A DNA stretch of 64,000 nucleotides from DASQFI01 sp035633215 (GCA_035633215.1 DASQFI010000039.1:372001-436000), one strand, 5' to 3'. Counted from the stretch's first letter, positions 9,708 through 18,701 are shown. A program made the numbers and translations. Notes: generated by a model not told the origin, from the letters alone.

Positions 9708-10508
9708 ATGGTACGGTTTCCGGGGCGCCGACGCGATGTGACTGATCTGACGACGGTTGGTCACTGGGACAAGACGTGGGCGGGTGACATCCGCCTCCGC
9801 CTCCCCTCGCCGTGGGTCGTTTCGACACGGAACCTCCAGCGGCTCCTCCGCCGGCATGTCCGGCCCGGCGATCGATTCCTGGAGATCGGGTGCGCGCCCG
9901 GTAAGCTGCTGGCCTGGGTCGCAGCCGATCTGCGAGCCGAAGTCGCGGGACTCGACGTCTCCGAGCGCGGGCTGACGACCGCCAGCCGGCTCTTCGATGC
10001 GCTCCATTTGAAGGCGGACTTGCGTCGCGAAGATCTCCGGCAGACGACGTTCCAGGACAGCGCATTCGATGTCGTGCTCAGTGTTGGACTCATCGAGCAC
10101 TTCAGCGACCCGCGCGACGTCGTTCGCAAGCACCTCGAGCTCGCCAGACCCGGTGGTACCGTGCTGATGACGGTACCGAACTACCGCGGAATCTATGGCC
10201 GGCTGAAAGAGCATTTCGAGCCCGAGAGCCTGTTGCAGCACAACCTCGACATCATGACGTGTGAGGCGCTGGTCGGTTTGGTCGACAAGAACGACGCGTC
10301 GGCCGTCACCGCCTACCACGCAGGCCGCCTGTCGCCCTGGCAAACGAGCTGGAAGAAGCGGTGGCCAGCTCCGGTGGCGACCAGCGTCAGCCTGGTCGCG
10401 AATACGGTCGCCCTGCTCCAGCCGGTCGACGTGGCCGCGCTCTGTCCGATGCTCGTCCTCGAGGTGAGACGGCGGCGGACCGAAGCGGGCGCGTCTCAGG
10501 TCAATTGA
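9708..10508 (+). CDS. Class I SAM-dependent methyltransferase (paralogue A)
   Basis: 266 residues from ATG 9708; a GTG at 9738 is an alternative and lies closer to the first residues shared with its paralogue. Motif I LEIGCAPGKLLAWVAADL, motif II GLDVSERGL, and SVGLIEHFSDP are canonical. It is strongly similar over its whole length to the gene at 11336-12130 (shared PSPW, RNLQRLLR, RPGDRFLEIGCAPGK, MTVPNY, CPMLVLEV), while the gene between them is a different methyltransferase type. First of a rightward four-gene run. Substrate unknown. Confidence 0.8.
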   Translation: MVRFPGRRRDVTDLTTVGHWDKTWAGDIRLRLPSPWVVSTRNLQRLLRRHVRPGDRFLEIGCAPGKLLAWVAADLRAEVAGLDVSERGLTTASRLFDALHLKADLRREDLRQTTFQDSAFDVVLSVGLIEHFSDPRDVVRKHLELARPGGTVLMTVPNYRGIYGRLKEHFEPESLLQHNLDIMTCEALVGLVDKNDASAVTAYHAGRLSPWQTSWKKRWPAPVATSVSLVANTVALLQPVDVAALCPMLVLEVRRRRTEAGASQVN

Positions 10509-10511
10509 GTC

Positions 10512-11339
10512 ATGCACCCGCTCTACTCCGATCGCCCACTGGCGCAAGGCTACCCGGATCTCGACAAGCAGGCAGTGGCGGCCTTCCACGGTGCCGAAGG
10601 GCCGTCACGCGTGCCGGAGATCATGGCGTGCCTCGAGCGTCTGATCGATCTATCCGCCGGTTCACGGAAGGTCGCAGTGGTCGGCTGCGGGCCGGACCCG
10701 CAGTCGGTCAAGGACCTGCTGGCTCGCGGCTACGATGCCGTCGGAATTGAACCTGTGCCGGGCTTCGCGAAGCAGGCTGCCGAGGCCCTCGATGATGGGC
10801 GCCGCATTCATATCGGCACGGCCGAATCGCTCGCGCTCCCCGACCAGTCGCAGCGAGTCGTACTGCTCGAAAGCGTGCTCGAGCATGTTGATTCGCCGCG
10901 GCGCGCGCTCACCGAAGCGTTTCGGGTGCTCGTGCCGGGCGGAGTGCTCTACGTGTACACGACCAACCGGCTGCGGTTCTCACCGCGGGGAGACAATGGC
11001 GAGTTCGTCGTGCGTTTCTACAACTGGTTCCCCGCGCTGGTCAAAGAGTGCTATGTCTACAAGCATCTGCACTTCGATCCTCGTCTGGCGAATCACTCGC
11101 TGCGGCCGGCCGTGCACTGGTTCACGTTCGCCGAGTTGTGCCGGCTCGGACGTCAGGCCGGGTTCGCACATTTCTATTCGCTGATCGATCTGGTGGACTC
11201 GGAATCTCCGTCGGTAAAGCGCGGCCTCTTCCGGCGCTGGCTCGTCCGGCACTGCCGGTACCATCCGTGGCTGCGAGCCCTGGGGCTCATGCAGTTTGGC
11301 AGCTCGATTTTCATGTTGAAGCGACCGGAGCACGCGTGA
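10512..11339 (+). CDS. Class I SAM-dependent methyltransferase
   Basis: 275 residues, ATG three bases after the previous stop. Motif I VAVVGCGPDPQSVKDLL, acidic loop GIEPVPG, LLESVLEHVDSPRRAL, and a PGGVLYVYTTN strand identify the Rossmann methyltransferase fold; the C-terminal half (HWFTFAELCRLGRQAGF) is typical of the UbiE/Methyltransf_11 type. Sandwiched between two paralogous methyltransferases in one operon. Probably modifies a glycan residue, inferred from context. Confidence 0.8.
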   Translation: MHPLYSDRPLAQGYPDLDKQAVAAFHGAEGPSRVPEIMACLERLIDLSAGSRKVAVVGCGPDPQSVKDLLARGYDAVGIEPVPGFAKQAAEALDDGRRIHIGTAESLALPDQSQRVVLLESVLEHVDSPRRALTEAFRVLVPGGVLYVYTTNRLRFSPRGDNGEFVVRFYNWFPALVKECYVYKHLHFDPRLANHSLRPAVHWFTFAELCRLGRQAGFAHFYSLIDLVDSESPSVKRGLFRRWLVRHCRYHPWLRALGLMQFGSSIFMLKRPEHA

Positions 11340-12130
11340 CCATGGCGGGCACGCCCGGAGAACGCGTGGGTCAGGCGAATGAGCTGACGTCGGTCACGCA
11401 CTGGGACGACGTCTGGGCCGGCAACGTGCGGATGAGCCTGCCGTCACCCTGGATCATCGCCACGCGAAATCTACAGAGACTCCTCCGGCCACGCGTGCGG
11501 CCCGGCGATCGATTTCTGGAGATCGGCTGTGCGCCCGGCAAGATGCTGGCGTGGGTCGCCGCCGAGCTCGGGGCCCAGGTGTCTGGACTCGATTACTCGG
11601 AGCGGGGACTGGCGACCGCACGCCGTCTTTTCAGCGCCCTCGGTCTCCAGGCCGATTTCCGGTGCGAGGATCTCCGCGCGACCACCTACGCGGAGGGGAG
11701 CTTCGACATCGTCCTCAGCGTCGGCGTCATCGAACATTTCGACGACCCACGCGATGTCGTTCGCGAGCATCTCCGGCTGCTCGCCCCCGGCGGCACGGCG
11801 CTGATGACGGTGCCGAACTACGGCGGGATCTACGGCAGGCTGCAAGCGTACTTCGACCCGGAGCTTCTCGCCCTCCACAACCTGGACGTCATGACGTGCG
11901 ATGCGCTCCGGGCCCTCGTCCCGGCCGACGATGCGGCCGAGGTGTGCGCGTTTCCGTCAGGACGACTCTCACCCTGGGTGATCGGCATGACCAGGCGCTG
12001 GCCTGCCCCGGTGATCCAGGCCGTCGGTCACCTCGCGAATGCCGCAGCCATTCTCCAGCCAGTCGACATCCCGGCGCTCTGTCCGATGCTGGTGCTCGAG
12101 GTCAAACGCGCGAAGAGAGTTGTGGTCTAA
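11336..12130 (+). CDS. Class I SAM-dependent methyltransferase (paralogue C)
   Basis: 264 residues from GTG 11336, which overlaps the previous TGA (GTGA) and sits five bases after GGAG; ATG 11342 is the alternative. LEIGCAPGKMLAWVAAELG, GLDYSERGL, LSVGVIEHFDDP and MTVPNYGGIYGRL are shared with the gene at 9708-10508, roughly two thirds identical by eye. It probably arose by duplication with a third methyltransferase caught between the copies. The following GT2 gene begins 10 bases downstream. Confidence 0.8.
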   Translation: MTMAGTPGERVGQANELTSVTHWDDVWAGNVRMSLPSPWIIATRNLQRLLRPRVRPGDRFLEIGCAPGKMLAWVAAELGAQVSGLDYSERGLATARRLFSALGLQADFRCEDLRATTYAEGSFDIVLSVGVIEHFDDPRDVVREHLRLLAPGGTALMTVPNYGGIYGRLQAYFDPELLALHNLDVMTCDALRALVPADDAAEVCAFPSGRLSPWVIGMTRRWPAPVIQAVGHLANAAAILQPVDIPALCPMLVLEVKRAKRVVV

Positions 12131-12140
12131 TTCTGGCGTC

Positions 12141-12887
12141 GTGCCGGCGTTGATCTCGATCATCGTGCCCGTCTACAACGAGGAGCAGACGGTCGTCCCC
12201 TTGCTCGAGCAGTTGCTTGGGATTTCGATGCCGGCCGATCGCGAGGTCCTCGTCGTGAACGACGGCTCGACCGACGGGACCGAGACGGGCCTGAACGAGC
12301 TGGGGCGCCGGCAGGGCCTCCGGGTGCTCCACGCGACCACGAACGCCGGAAAAGGCAGCGCGATCCGCGTGGGACTCGCGTACGCCGCCGGCGAGATCAT
12401 CGCGATCCAGGACGCGGACCTCGAGCTCGATCCGGCTGACCTGCCGCGACTGGTCGAGCCGATCCTGAAGGGCGACGCGGAGGTCGTGTACGGGTCGCGA
12501 TTCCTGGGCGGCCGACCCGCGGCCCCCTGGAAGACCATCGTCGCCAACCGCGTGCTGACGACCCTGACGAACATCCTCTTCGGATCGCGGCTGACCGACA
12601 TGGAGACGTGCTACAAGATTATGCGGACGGACGTCGCCCGCTCCCTCGACCTCCAATGCCACCGCTTTGACATCGAACCTGAGATCACGGCGAAGCTGTT
12701 GCTCGCCGGGCACGCGATCATTGAGCGCCCGGTGGCCTTTAATCCGCGCACGCGCGCAGCGGGCAAGAAGATCGACTGGCGTGACGGCGTCCGGGCGATC
12801 GATGTGCTCCTGCGATGCCGCATCGGGCAGCCCGTCGGGCGGGCGACCGACGGGCTGCCGAGCGTCTCCGAGCCCACGCGTCACTGA
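12141..12887 (+). CDS. Glycosyltransferase family 2 (dolichyl-phosphate-mannose-synthase-like)
   Basis: 248 residues from GTG 12141; a longer frame to 12039 lies inside the methyltransferase gene. The N-terminus ISIIVPVYNEEQTVVPLLEQ, VVNDGSTDGT, IAIQDADLELDP (DxD-like metal site) and TDMETCYKIMR are characteristic of the DPM1/DPG-synthase branch of GT2. There are no membrane segments at the C-terminus. Predicted to transfer a sugar to a polyprenyl phosphate or an early glycan intermediate. Last gene of the rightward run; converges on the next gene with a 7-base overlap. Confidence 0.85.
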   Translation: MPALISIIVPVYNEEQTVVPLLEQLLGISMPADREVLVVNDGSTDGTETGLNELGRRQGLRVLHATTNAGKGSAIRVGLAYAAGEIIAIQDADLELDPADLPRLVEPILKGDAEVVYGSRFLGGRPAAPWKTIVANRVLTTLTNILFGSRLTDMETCYKIMRTDVARSLDLQCHRFDIEPEITAKLLLAGHAIIERPVAFNPRTRAAGKKIDWRDGVRAIDVLLRCRIGQPVGRATDGLPSVSEPTRH

Positions 12888-13426
12888 GCTTTGTCGCCGA
12901 CATAGACGCGGTTCAGACCCAGCTGAAAGGATTGGGCATGGGTCAGCGAGAATCCCGCCGCTGCCAGGGCCCGACGGACGTCGCGGTGACGCAGACCCTG
13001 CCGCTCCCCTTCGACCATGCCGCCACGGACGTGCTCGTCCTGGCGAAACAGCAGATGCGCGATGACGCCCGTCAGCGGACCGATCATCGTCAGCACAAGC
13101 CGGCCGCCTGGCCGCAGTACGCGATGTACCTCTCGAAGCGCGGCCTCGCGGTTGGGAATGTGATTCAGGGCAGCGATGATCGTGACCGTATCGAACGTCT
13201 CAGAACCAAACGGCAGACGCGCGGCGTCGCCGATCCGGACGTCGATCCCCGGCCAGGGAAAGACGTCGACCCCGATGCCCTGGCCTGAGTAGCATCGGAC
13301 CAGGTTGTTGAAGCCGCAGCCGACGTCCAGCAAACGGCCGCGAATGTGCGGGAGCACCTTCCGACGCCGCCAGGATTCCAGCGGATCCATCCGTCGCGAT
13401 GCCACTCCGGTGGCTGCTGCTTCCAT
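12881..13426 (-). CDS. Class I SAM-dependent methyltransferase
   Basis: 181 residues from ATG 13426, which leaves 6 bases to the divergent glycosyltransferase. The frame continues to an ATG at 13504 but would then lie antisense to the well-conserved first 24 codons of that gene. RLLDVGCGFNNLVRCYSG (motif I), GVDVFPWPG (motif II), DTVTIIAALNHIPNRE and LRPGGRLVLTMIGP (post-motif strands) are clear. Small stand-alone methyltransferase; substrate unknown, presumably glycan-linked from context. Confidence 0.78.
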   Translation of the reverse strand: MEAAATGVASRRMDPLESWRRRKVLPHIRGRLLDVGCGFNNLVRCYSGQGIGVDVFPWPGIDVRIGDAARLPFGSETFDTVTIIAALNHIPNREAALREVHRVLRPGGRLVLTMIGPLTGVIAHLLFRQDEHVRGGMVEGERQGLRHRDVRRALAAAGFSLTHAQSFQLGLNRVYVGDKAQ

Positions 13427-13432
13427 GTCCAG

Positions 13433-14593
13433 ATGTTTGTGATACCACCGTTTCGGGTCGGGATCGATGGATCGAACCTGCGGACCGGCGGTGGCATCAC
13501 GCATCTGGTCGAGCTACTCAACGCCGCCGAGCCGCCGGCCCACGGGATCAGCCGCGTCGTCGTCTGGGGAGGCGCCGGGCTGCTGCAACACCTCGCACGA
13601 GCGCCGTGGCTCGAATTGGTTTACGAAGCGGCCCTTGACGGATCGCTGGCGTCGCGCACGAGATGGCAGCGTAGCCGACTTGAGGGACTGGTCGGGCAAG
13701 CGTGCGATCTCTTTTTCGCGCCCGGCGGCGCCTACACCGGCCGATTTCGTCCGTTCGTCACGATGTCTCGCAACATGCTGCCGTTCGAGCCTGCTGAGCG
13801 CCTGCGGTATGGCCGGTTGTCGTGGATGTACCTCAAGCAGACCTTGCTGCGCGGCGTCCAGGTTCGCACGATGCAGCACGCCAACGGCGTGATCTTCCTG
13901 AACGACTATGCGCGCCGGACGGTGCTCCCGGCGGTGGCGGGGTTTCGCGGCGAAACGCGGGTGATCCCGCACGGCGTCGATCCGCTGTTCTCGTGCCCGC
14001 CGCGCGTCCAGCAGCCGATCGACCGCTATTCGACGACCCGGCCGTTCCGGCTGCTCTACGTTTCGACGATTGACGTCTACAAGCATCAATGGACCGTCGC
14101 CGACGCGGTCGCGAACCTGCGGGCGCGCGGCGTGCCCGTCACGTTGGATCTGATCGGGAACGCCTATGGACCGGCGCTCGCCCGGCTTCAGGCGACGTTG
14201 CGGAAAATCGATCCGCACGGCGAAGCGATCAAGTACGAAGGCTCCGTGGCGCACGCCGAACTTCCCGCCCGATATCAGGCCGCCGATCTGTTCGTCTATG
14301 CCTCCAGCTGCGAGAACATGCCGAACATCCTGCTCGAATCCATGGCCGCCGGGCTTCCGATCGCGTCCAGCCACCACGGCCCGCTTCCAGAGATGCTCGG
14401 CGAAGCCGGCTGCTACTTCGACCCCGAGGATGTCGGGTCGATCGAGACGGCACTGATCGATCTGATCGAGTCGCCCGACCGCCGCACGACGATGGCCGCC
14501 GGCGCGCACGCTCGGGCGCAGGCCTATTCCTGGCGGAAATGCGCGGCCGAGACGTTCGAGTTCCTCCGGCAGATCCGGAGCGCGACGCGCTGA
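13433..14593 (+). CDS. Glycosyltransferase family 4
   Basis: 386 residues from ATG 13433 (upstream frame to 13346 is antisense to the neighbouring methyltransferase). N-terminal FRVGIDGSNLRTGGGITHL is a standard GT4 start; RLLYVSTIDVYKHQWTV begins the donor domain and SSCENMPNILLESMAAGLP is the donor-binding signature (CENMP variant of EGxP). Faces a methyltransferase head-to-head across 6 bases, so both promoters must lie inside coding DNA or transcription is weak or overlapping. Confidence 0.87.
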   Translation: MFVIPPFRVGIDGSNLRTGGGITHLVELLNAAEPPAHGISRVVVWGGAGLLQHLARAPWLELVYEAALDGSLASRTRWQRSRLEGLVGQACDLFFAPGGAYTGRFRPFVTMSRNMLPFEPAERLRYGRLSWMYLKQTLLRGVQVRTMQHANGVIFLNDYARRTVLPAVAGFRGETRVIPHGVDPLFSCPPRVQQPIDRYSTTRPFRLLYVSTIDVYKHQWTVADAVANLRARGVPVTLDLIGNAYGPALARLQATLRKIDPHGEAIKYEGSVAHAELPARYQAADLFVYASSCENMPNILLESMAAGLPIASSHHGPLPEMLGEAGCYFDPEDVGSIETALIDLIESPDRRTTMAAGAHARAQAYSWRKCAAETFEFLRQIRSATR

Positions 14594-14599
14594 GCCGCG

Positions 14600-15547
14600 T
14601 CAGCGCGCTGTGACGAGCACTTCGCTCGCCCACCGCCAGTATTCTTGCAGACCGGTCTCGAGTGGCACACCGGCCGCGTACCCGAACGCGGCAGCCACCG
14701 CGCCGATATCCGCGAGGCTGTGCCGCACATCGCCCCGCCTGGGTTCCGCATGCGTGATCGGGTTGTCACGACCGCTCGCCGCCAGCACGAGCTCGGTCAG
14801 GCGATTGATCGTGATGCTGGTCCCGCTGGCGATGTTGAACGCGCCTGAGACGCCCTCGGTCTGCGCAGCACGGAGGTTGGCGTGCGCGACGTCCTTCACG
14901 TTCACGAAGTCGCGTGTCTGTTCACCGTCGCCAAAGATCGTGATCGGCTCGCCGTGAAGGACCCGGTGCACGAAGATCGGAATGACGTTGCCGTAGGCGT
15001 CGTACCGCTGATTGACACCGTAGACGTTGAAATACCGCAGACAGACGCATTCGATCGGATAGAGCTTCGCGTACGACAGACAGAGCTTCTCGGCGCAGAG
15101 CTTGCTCGCTCCGTATGGCGTATCGGGCTCGATGGGGTGGTCTTCCCGGATCGGGAGCGTCTTGAGCTCGCCGAAGATCCCCGCCGACGACGAGAACACG
15201 AGCTTGCCGACGCCGGCGTGGCGCGCGGCCTCGAGGACCCGGACCGTGCCGAGCACGTTGACCTCGGCATCCTGAACGGGATCGTCGATCGATCGCGTGT
15301 TTCCGACCGACGCCGCCAGATGGAAGACCGTATCGACGCCATCCATGACCTGACGCAGCAGCGCAGCGTCGCGGACGTCGCCGTGCACGAAGGCGGCCGG
15401 CAGATCCTCGAGGTTCTCGCGGTATCCTGACGACAGGTTGTCGAGGATCGTGACCTCGACGCCCGGCTCGTGACCGACCAGCCGTGCGACGTTCGACCCG
15501 ATGAACCCGGCCCCGCCCGTGACGAGCACTTTGCGCAGCGATCGCAT
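14600..15547 (-). CDS. NAD-dependent nucleotide-sugar epimerase/dehydratase (SDR)
   Basis: 315 residues from ATG 15547 (frame open to 15880 without motifs). VLVTGGAGFIGSNVARL is the NAD-binding GxxGxxG; SSAGIFGE and TPYGASKLCAEKL carry the catalytic Ser and YxxxK; CLRYFNVYG is the extended-SDR signature seen in UDP-glucose/UDP-GlcNAc 4-epimerases such as WbpP/GalE-like. Likely supplies an epimerised UDP-sugar to the cluster. Converges with the GT4 gene 6 bases away. Confidence 0.85.
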   Translation of the reverse strand: MRSLRKVLVTGGAGFIGSNVARLVGHEPGVEVTILDNLSSGYRENLEDLPAAFVHGDVRDAALLRQVMDGVDTVFHLAASVGNTRSIDDPVQDAEVNVLGTVRVLEAARHAGVGKLVFSSSAGIFGELKTLPIREDHPIEPDTPYGASKLCAEKLCLSYAKLYPIECVCLRYFNVYGVNQRYDAYGNVIPIFVHRVLHGEPITIFGDGEQTRDFVNVKDVAHANLRAAQTEGVSGAFNIASGTSITINRLTELVLAASGRDNPITHAEPRRGDVRHSLADIGAVAAAFGYAAGVPLETGLQEYWRWASEVLVTAR

Positions 15548-15667
15548 CGCCCTCCGTCTCTGCCGCCGGCTGTGCAGCCAACCTGCAGGGGGATGGTACA
15601 CCGGTCCGGCGAGGACGCCAGGCGGATGGAAGCATGGTGGTATCGTTCGGTCCTTGATTGATCCGGC

Positions 15668-16657
15668 ATGAAGCAGGCGGCGCTCGCTCACCTGCGATGC
15701 CCGCGCTGCCAGCTCGGGATCCTCTCCATCGAGCCGATCGAAACACGCGGCGCCGACGTCATGGCGGGTCGCCTGACGTGCGACACGTGCGGCTCGATCT
15801 ATTCGATCGACCAGGGCGTGCCGAGGTTCGTCAGCCCGGAGAACTACGCCGGATCGTTCGGCCTGCAGTGGCTGGCGCACCGCCGGACGCAGCTCGACAG
15901 CTCCACGGGCGTGCCGATCTCACGAACACGGTTCTTCAGCGTGACCGGATGGCCGGCGGATCTTCGGGGAGAGCGTGTCCTCGAAGCCGGGTCGGGCGCG
16001 GGCCGATTCACGGAAGTGCTCGCATCGACGGGGGCCACAATCTACACGTTCGACTACTCGCGCGCCGTCGAAGCCAACTTTCTCAACAACGGCGGCGCGC
16101 CGAACGTCCACCTGTTTCAGGCCGATATCTTCGAGATCCCCGTCGAGCGCGCCAGCTTCGATCGCGTCCTGTGTCTCGGCGTGCTGCAGCACACACCGGA
16201 TCCGCCCCGCGCGTTCCGCGCCCTCGCGTCGTGTCTGCGGCCCGGCGGCGAGCTCGCGATCGACGTCTACACGAAGAGCCTGTCCGCGCGGCTGCAATGG
16301 AAATACCTGCTGCGGCCGCTCACGACGCGCATGGACGCGGCGAAACTGCACCGGCTGGTGGAAAAACTGGTGCCGCCCCTGGTCGCGCCGACCGCGTTCC
16401 TGAAGCGGCTGGGCGGCCGCGCCGGCGCTCGCTTGTCGCCCATCCTCGAGTACTCGCAACTGGGTCTCGCTCCCGACACCAATCGGGATTGGGCCGTCCT
16501 CGACACATTTGACATGTACGCGCCGGCCTATGACCTGCCGCAGGACATCGCGACGGTCCGACGCTGGTTCAGCGACGCCGGGTTGGAACGCATCGTCGTG
16601 CGATACGGACCGAACGGAGTTGTCGGGAGAGGAAGGAAAGTGACACTTGCAACTTAG
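15668..16657 (+). CDS. Zinc-ribbon (Trm112-like) plus SAM methyltransferase
   Basis: 329 residues. Residues ~10-50 carry LRCPRCQ ... LTCDTCG, a Trm112/YcaR-like zinc ribbon, fused to a methyltransferase domain with RVLEAGSGAGRFTEVL, FDYSRAVEAN, and LCLGVLQHTPDPPRAF. This ribbon-methyltransferase fusion is frequent in bacterial polysaccharide clusters. The last codons and stop lie in a near-perfect stem-loop shared with the convergent gene. Confidence 0.82.
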   Translation: MKQAALAHLRCPRCQLGILSIEPIETRGADVMAGRLTCDTCGSIYSIDQGVPRFVSPENYAGSFGLQWLAHRRTQLDSSTGVPISRTRFFSVTGWPADLRGERVLEAGSGAGRFTEVLASTGATIYTFDYSRAVEANFLNNGGAPNVHLFQADIFEIPVERASFDRVLCLGVLQHTPDPPRAFRALASCLRPGGELAIDVYTKSLSARLQWKYLLRPLTTRMDAAKLHRLVEKLVPPLVAPTAFLKRLGGRAGARLSPILEYSQLGLAPDTNRDWAVLDTFDMYAPAYDLPQDIATVRRWFSDAGLERIVVRYGPNGVVGRGRKVTLAT

Positions 16658-16682
16658 AACTTAGTTCTGAGTTCCAAGTGTC
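16642..16682. terminator. Bidirectional stem-loop at a convergent gene pair
   Basis: Two 19-base arms (16642-16660 and 16664-16682), 17 of 19 pairing, with a TTA loop, overlap the 3' ends of both converging genes. Moderate GC, no strong T-run, so termination is plausible but not certain. Confidence 0.55.
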
Positions 16683-17700
16683 TCTTTCGCACCCTCGTGG
16701 CGATCTGCCACTCGACCATGAAGGCAATCAGGGCCAGACCGACCGCCGGCCACCCGAGGACCGGACGCTCGAGCGCGGCAGCGGCGACGAGCGCGAGCGC
16801 GAGACCGACGGAGAGCAGCACGATTACCGGGACCGCATGTCCGCGGCCGGGTTCGACGAGCTGCTGATAGGCGTGCTCGCGGTGCGCCGCACCGAGGGTC
16901 GCGCGCTTGCGGCCTCGCACGAACAGCGTGACGACGGGATCGAGAAGAAACAACGTCAGGCTGATGGCGATCAGGAAGACCAACTCCGCCCGCAGCTCTG
17001 GCGGTCCGGCCAGAGGTACAGCCGCCAGCAGGAACCCGAGGAACGCGCTTCCGACATCCCCGAGAAAGATCTTCGCGGGCGACCAGTTTCGGGTCACAAA
17101 CGCCGCCGTCGCCGCGACGACGATCAGCGCCAGCCCGGCGGCGGGATGCGGCCAGAGCACCCACGCGAACACGCCGAGCGAGATGACCGCCTGCCCGCCG
17201 GCCAGGCCATCGACGCCGTCCATGAAATTGAAGAAGTTCGTGACGCCGACCAGCCACAGCACGGCCAGGAGCGCGCCGGCACCGCCGAGCGGGATGTCGG
17301 CCGGCGCCGGCAACGGTACCCGATCGAACCCTCCGACGCCCGCGAGCACGACGACCGCGGCAATGGTTTGAACGAGCAGTCGCGGCCAGATCCCCAGCCC
17401 GCGCACGTCGTCCCACAACCCGACAAAGGCGACCAGAAGGGCCGAGACGAGCACCAGCCGTGTCGGGTCCGGCCAGACGACCGCGCCGGTGAGTGTGCCG
17501 ACCGCGCTCGCGATCACCACACCGATCACGATGCCCAGACCGCCGCCCCGCGGCCGCGTTTCGACGTGCGAGCTTCGCGAGTTGGGAAGATCGAGCAGCC
17601 TGAGCCGCGAGGCGTGACGTTCGACGAGCCGGACGGCGACAAGCGCGGACACAAACGCCGTGCCGGCGACGATTGCCCAGGCCGCGGCCGCGTTCGTCAC
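16654..17700 (-). CDS. Undecaprenyl-phosphate HexNAc-1-phosphate transferase (WecA/WbpL type)
   Basis: 348 residues with about ten membrane segments. LLDLPNSRSSHVETRPRGGG is the first cytoplasmic loop, NFFNFMDGVDGLAGGQAV the Mg-binding aspartate loop, and KIFLGDVGSAFLGF the conserved NxxxxDxGS-like loop of the MraY/WecA superfamily. It starts lipid-linked repeat units by transferring HexNAc-1-P to undecaprenyl phosphate at the cytoplasmic face. The adjoining WbpV-like reductase overlaps its start, suggesting UDP-D-QuiNAc or UDP-D-FucNAc as donor as in the Pseudomonas WbpL/WbpV arrangement; that specificity is inferred. Confidence 0.88.
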   Translation of the reverse strand: MTNAAAAWAIVAGTAFVSALVAVRLVERHASRLRLLDLPNSRSSHVETRPRGGGLGIVIGVVIASAVGTLTGAVVWPDPTRLVLVSALLVAFVGLWDDVRGLGIWPRLLVQTIAAVVVLAGVGGFDRVPLPAPADIPLGGAGALLAVLWLVGVTNFFNFMDGVDGLAGGQAVISLGVFAWVLWPHPAAGLALIVVAATAAFVTRNWSPAKIFLGDVGSAFLGFLLAAVPLAGPPELRAELVFLIAISLTLFLLDPVVTLFVRGRKRATLGAAHREHAYQQLVEPGRGHAVPVIVLLSVGLALALVAAAALERPVLGWPAVGLALIAFMVEWQIATRVRKRHLELRTKF

Positions 17701-18701
17701 GTCGACTTCCTCGATCGATCCGTCCGGTAATCCGCGACGAGCTCCGGCATCGCCGAACGGAGATCACGTCCTGGCGCGTAGCCCAGCTCGCGCACGATCT
17801 TGCCGGGCGCGTAGGCCGCCGAGCCGAGCAGCTTCTGAAACGCGTCCGAGTCGAACCCGATGCGCCGCCCGATGCTCCGGCGCGCGAGGTCGCCCGCGGC
17901 GGCCAGCCCTCGAAACACCATTTCAGGAACGGCCCAGCCGATCGGTCTCTTCCCGAGTGCCTCGCGGATCCATTCGTACAGCTCGCGGGTCGAATACGGC
18001 GCCGCATCCGTCACGAAGTACACCTGGCCCGCCGCCTCCGGGTGTCGTGCGGCGACGATCAGCGCGTCGACGGCGTTCTCCACGTGCAGCATGCTCCGCC
18101 GATTCTGATTGGCCGGCGGCGGCGGAAAGCTGCCGCGATCGATCGCCGCGATCATGCGCGAGAGGTTGCCCCGCTGGCCGGGACCGTAGACGAGCGGGAA
18201 CCGGAGGCAGACGGCCGTGAAGCCGTAGCGTCCCGCCTCGCCGAGCACGAACCGCTCGGTCGCCAGCTTCGATCGGCCATACGCCGTTGTGGGCTGCGGG
18301 GCACGCGTCTCGTCGACAATGCCGGTGGTGTCTTCGCCGGTGGCCTTCACGCTGCTCACGAAGACGAACCGTTGGACACCATGCCGGCGCGCGGCGTCGA
18401 TCAGTCGCTGCGTGCCCTCGAGGTTGATGCGCCAGTATTCGGCGTCGGCCTCCTCCGTCTCGGCCAGGTCATGGGTCTTCGCCGCGAGGTGATAGACGGT
18501 CTGAATGCCTTGCAGGACGGCCGGTGGCACCGGCGTGGTCGCCAAATCGAGAAACGCGAAATCGGGAGGCGCCGATTCCCTGCGGGTCCGGGCAAGGCCG
18601 CGCACCGTCGCGCCTTCGCTTCGCAGACGGCGCACGAGCGCCGAGCCAATGAACCCCGTCGCGCCGGTGACCAGGCACGCGCCCGGCGGCGCGTCACTCA
18701 C
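17697..18701 (-). CDS. NAD-dependent epimerase/reductase, WbpV-like SDR
   Basis: 334 residues from GTG 18701, overlapping the preceding gene's stop by 8 bases and the following gene's start by 4. CLVTGATGFIGSALVRRL (Rossmann), FVSSVKATGE (catalytic Ser), TAYGRSKLATE (YxxxK) and CLRFPLVYGPGQ are present. The family member WbpV reduces UDP-4-keto-6-deoxy-GlcNAc to UDP-D-QuiNAc. Coupling to the WbpL-type transferase supports the same role; UDP-D-FucNAc is the alternative product. Confidence 0.8.
   Translation of the reverse strand: MSDAPPGACLVTGATGFIGSALVRRLRSEGATVRGLARTRRESAPPDFAFLDLATTPVPPAVLQGIQTVYHLAAKTHDLAETEEADAEYWRINLEGTQRLIDAARRHGVQRFVFVSSVKATGEDTTGIVDETRAPQPTTAYGRSKLATERFVLGEAGRYGFTAVCLRFPLVYGPGQRGNLSRMIAAIDRGSFPPPPANQNRRSMLHVENAVDALIVAARHPEAAGQVYFVTDAAPYSTRELYEWIREALGKRPIGWAVPEMVFRGLAAAGDLARRSIGRRIGFDSDAFQKLLGSAAYAPGKIVRELGYAPGRDLRSAMPELVADYRTDRSRKST

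Noticed and set aside
16678..17730. 350-codon open frame antisense to the WecA/WbpL-type gene
   Set aside because: Highly charged, low-complexity translation typical of a shadow frame in GC-rich DNA; the opposite strand has a clear membrane transferase.
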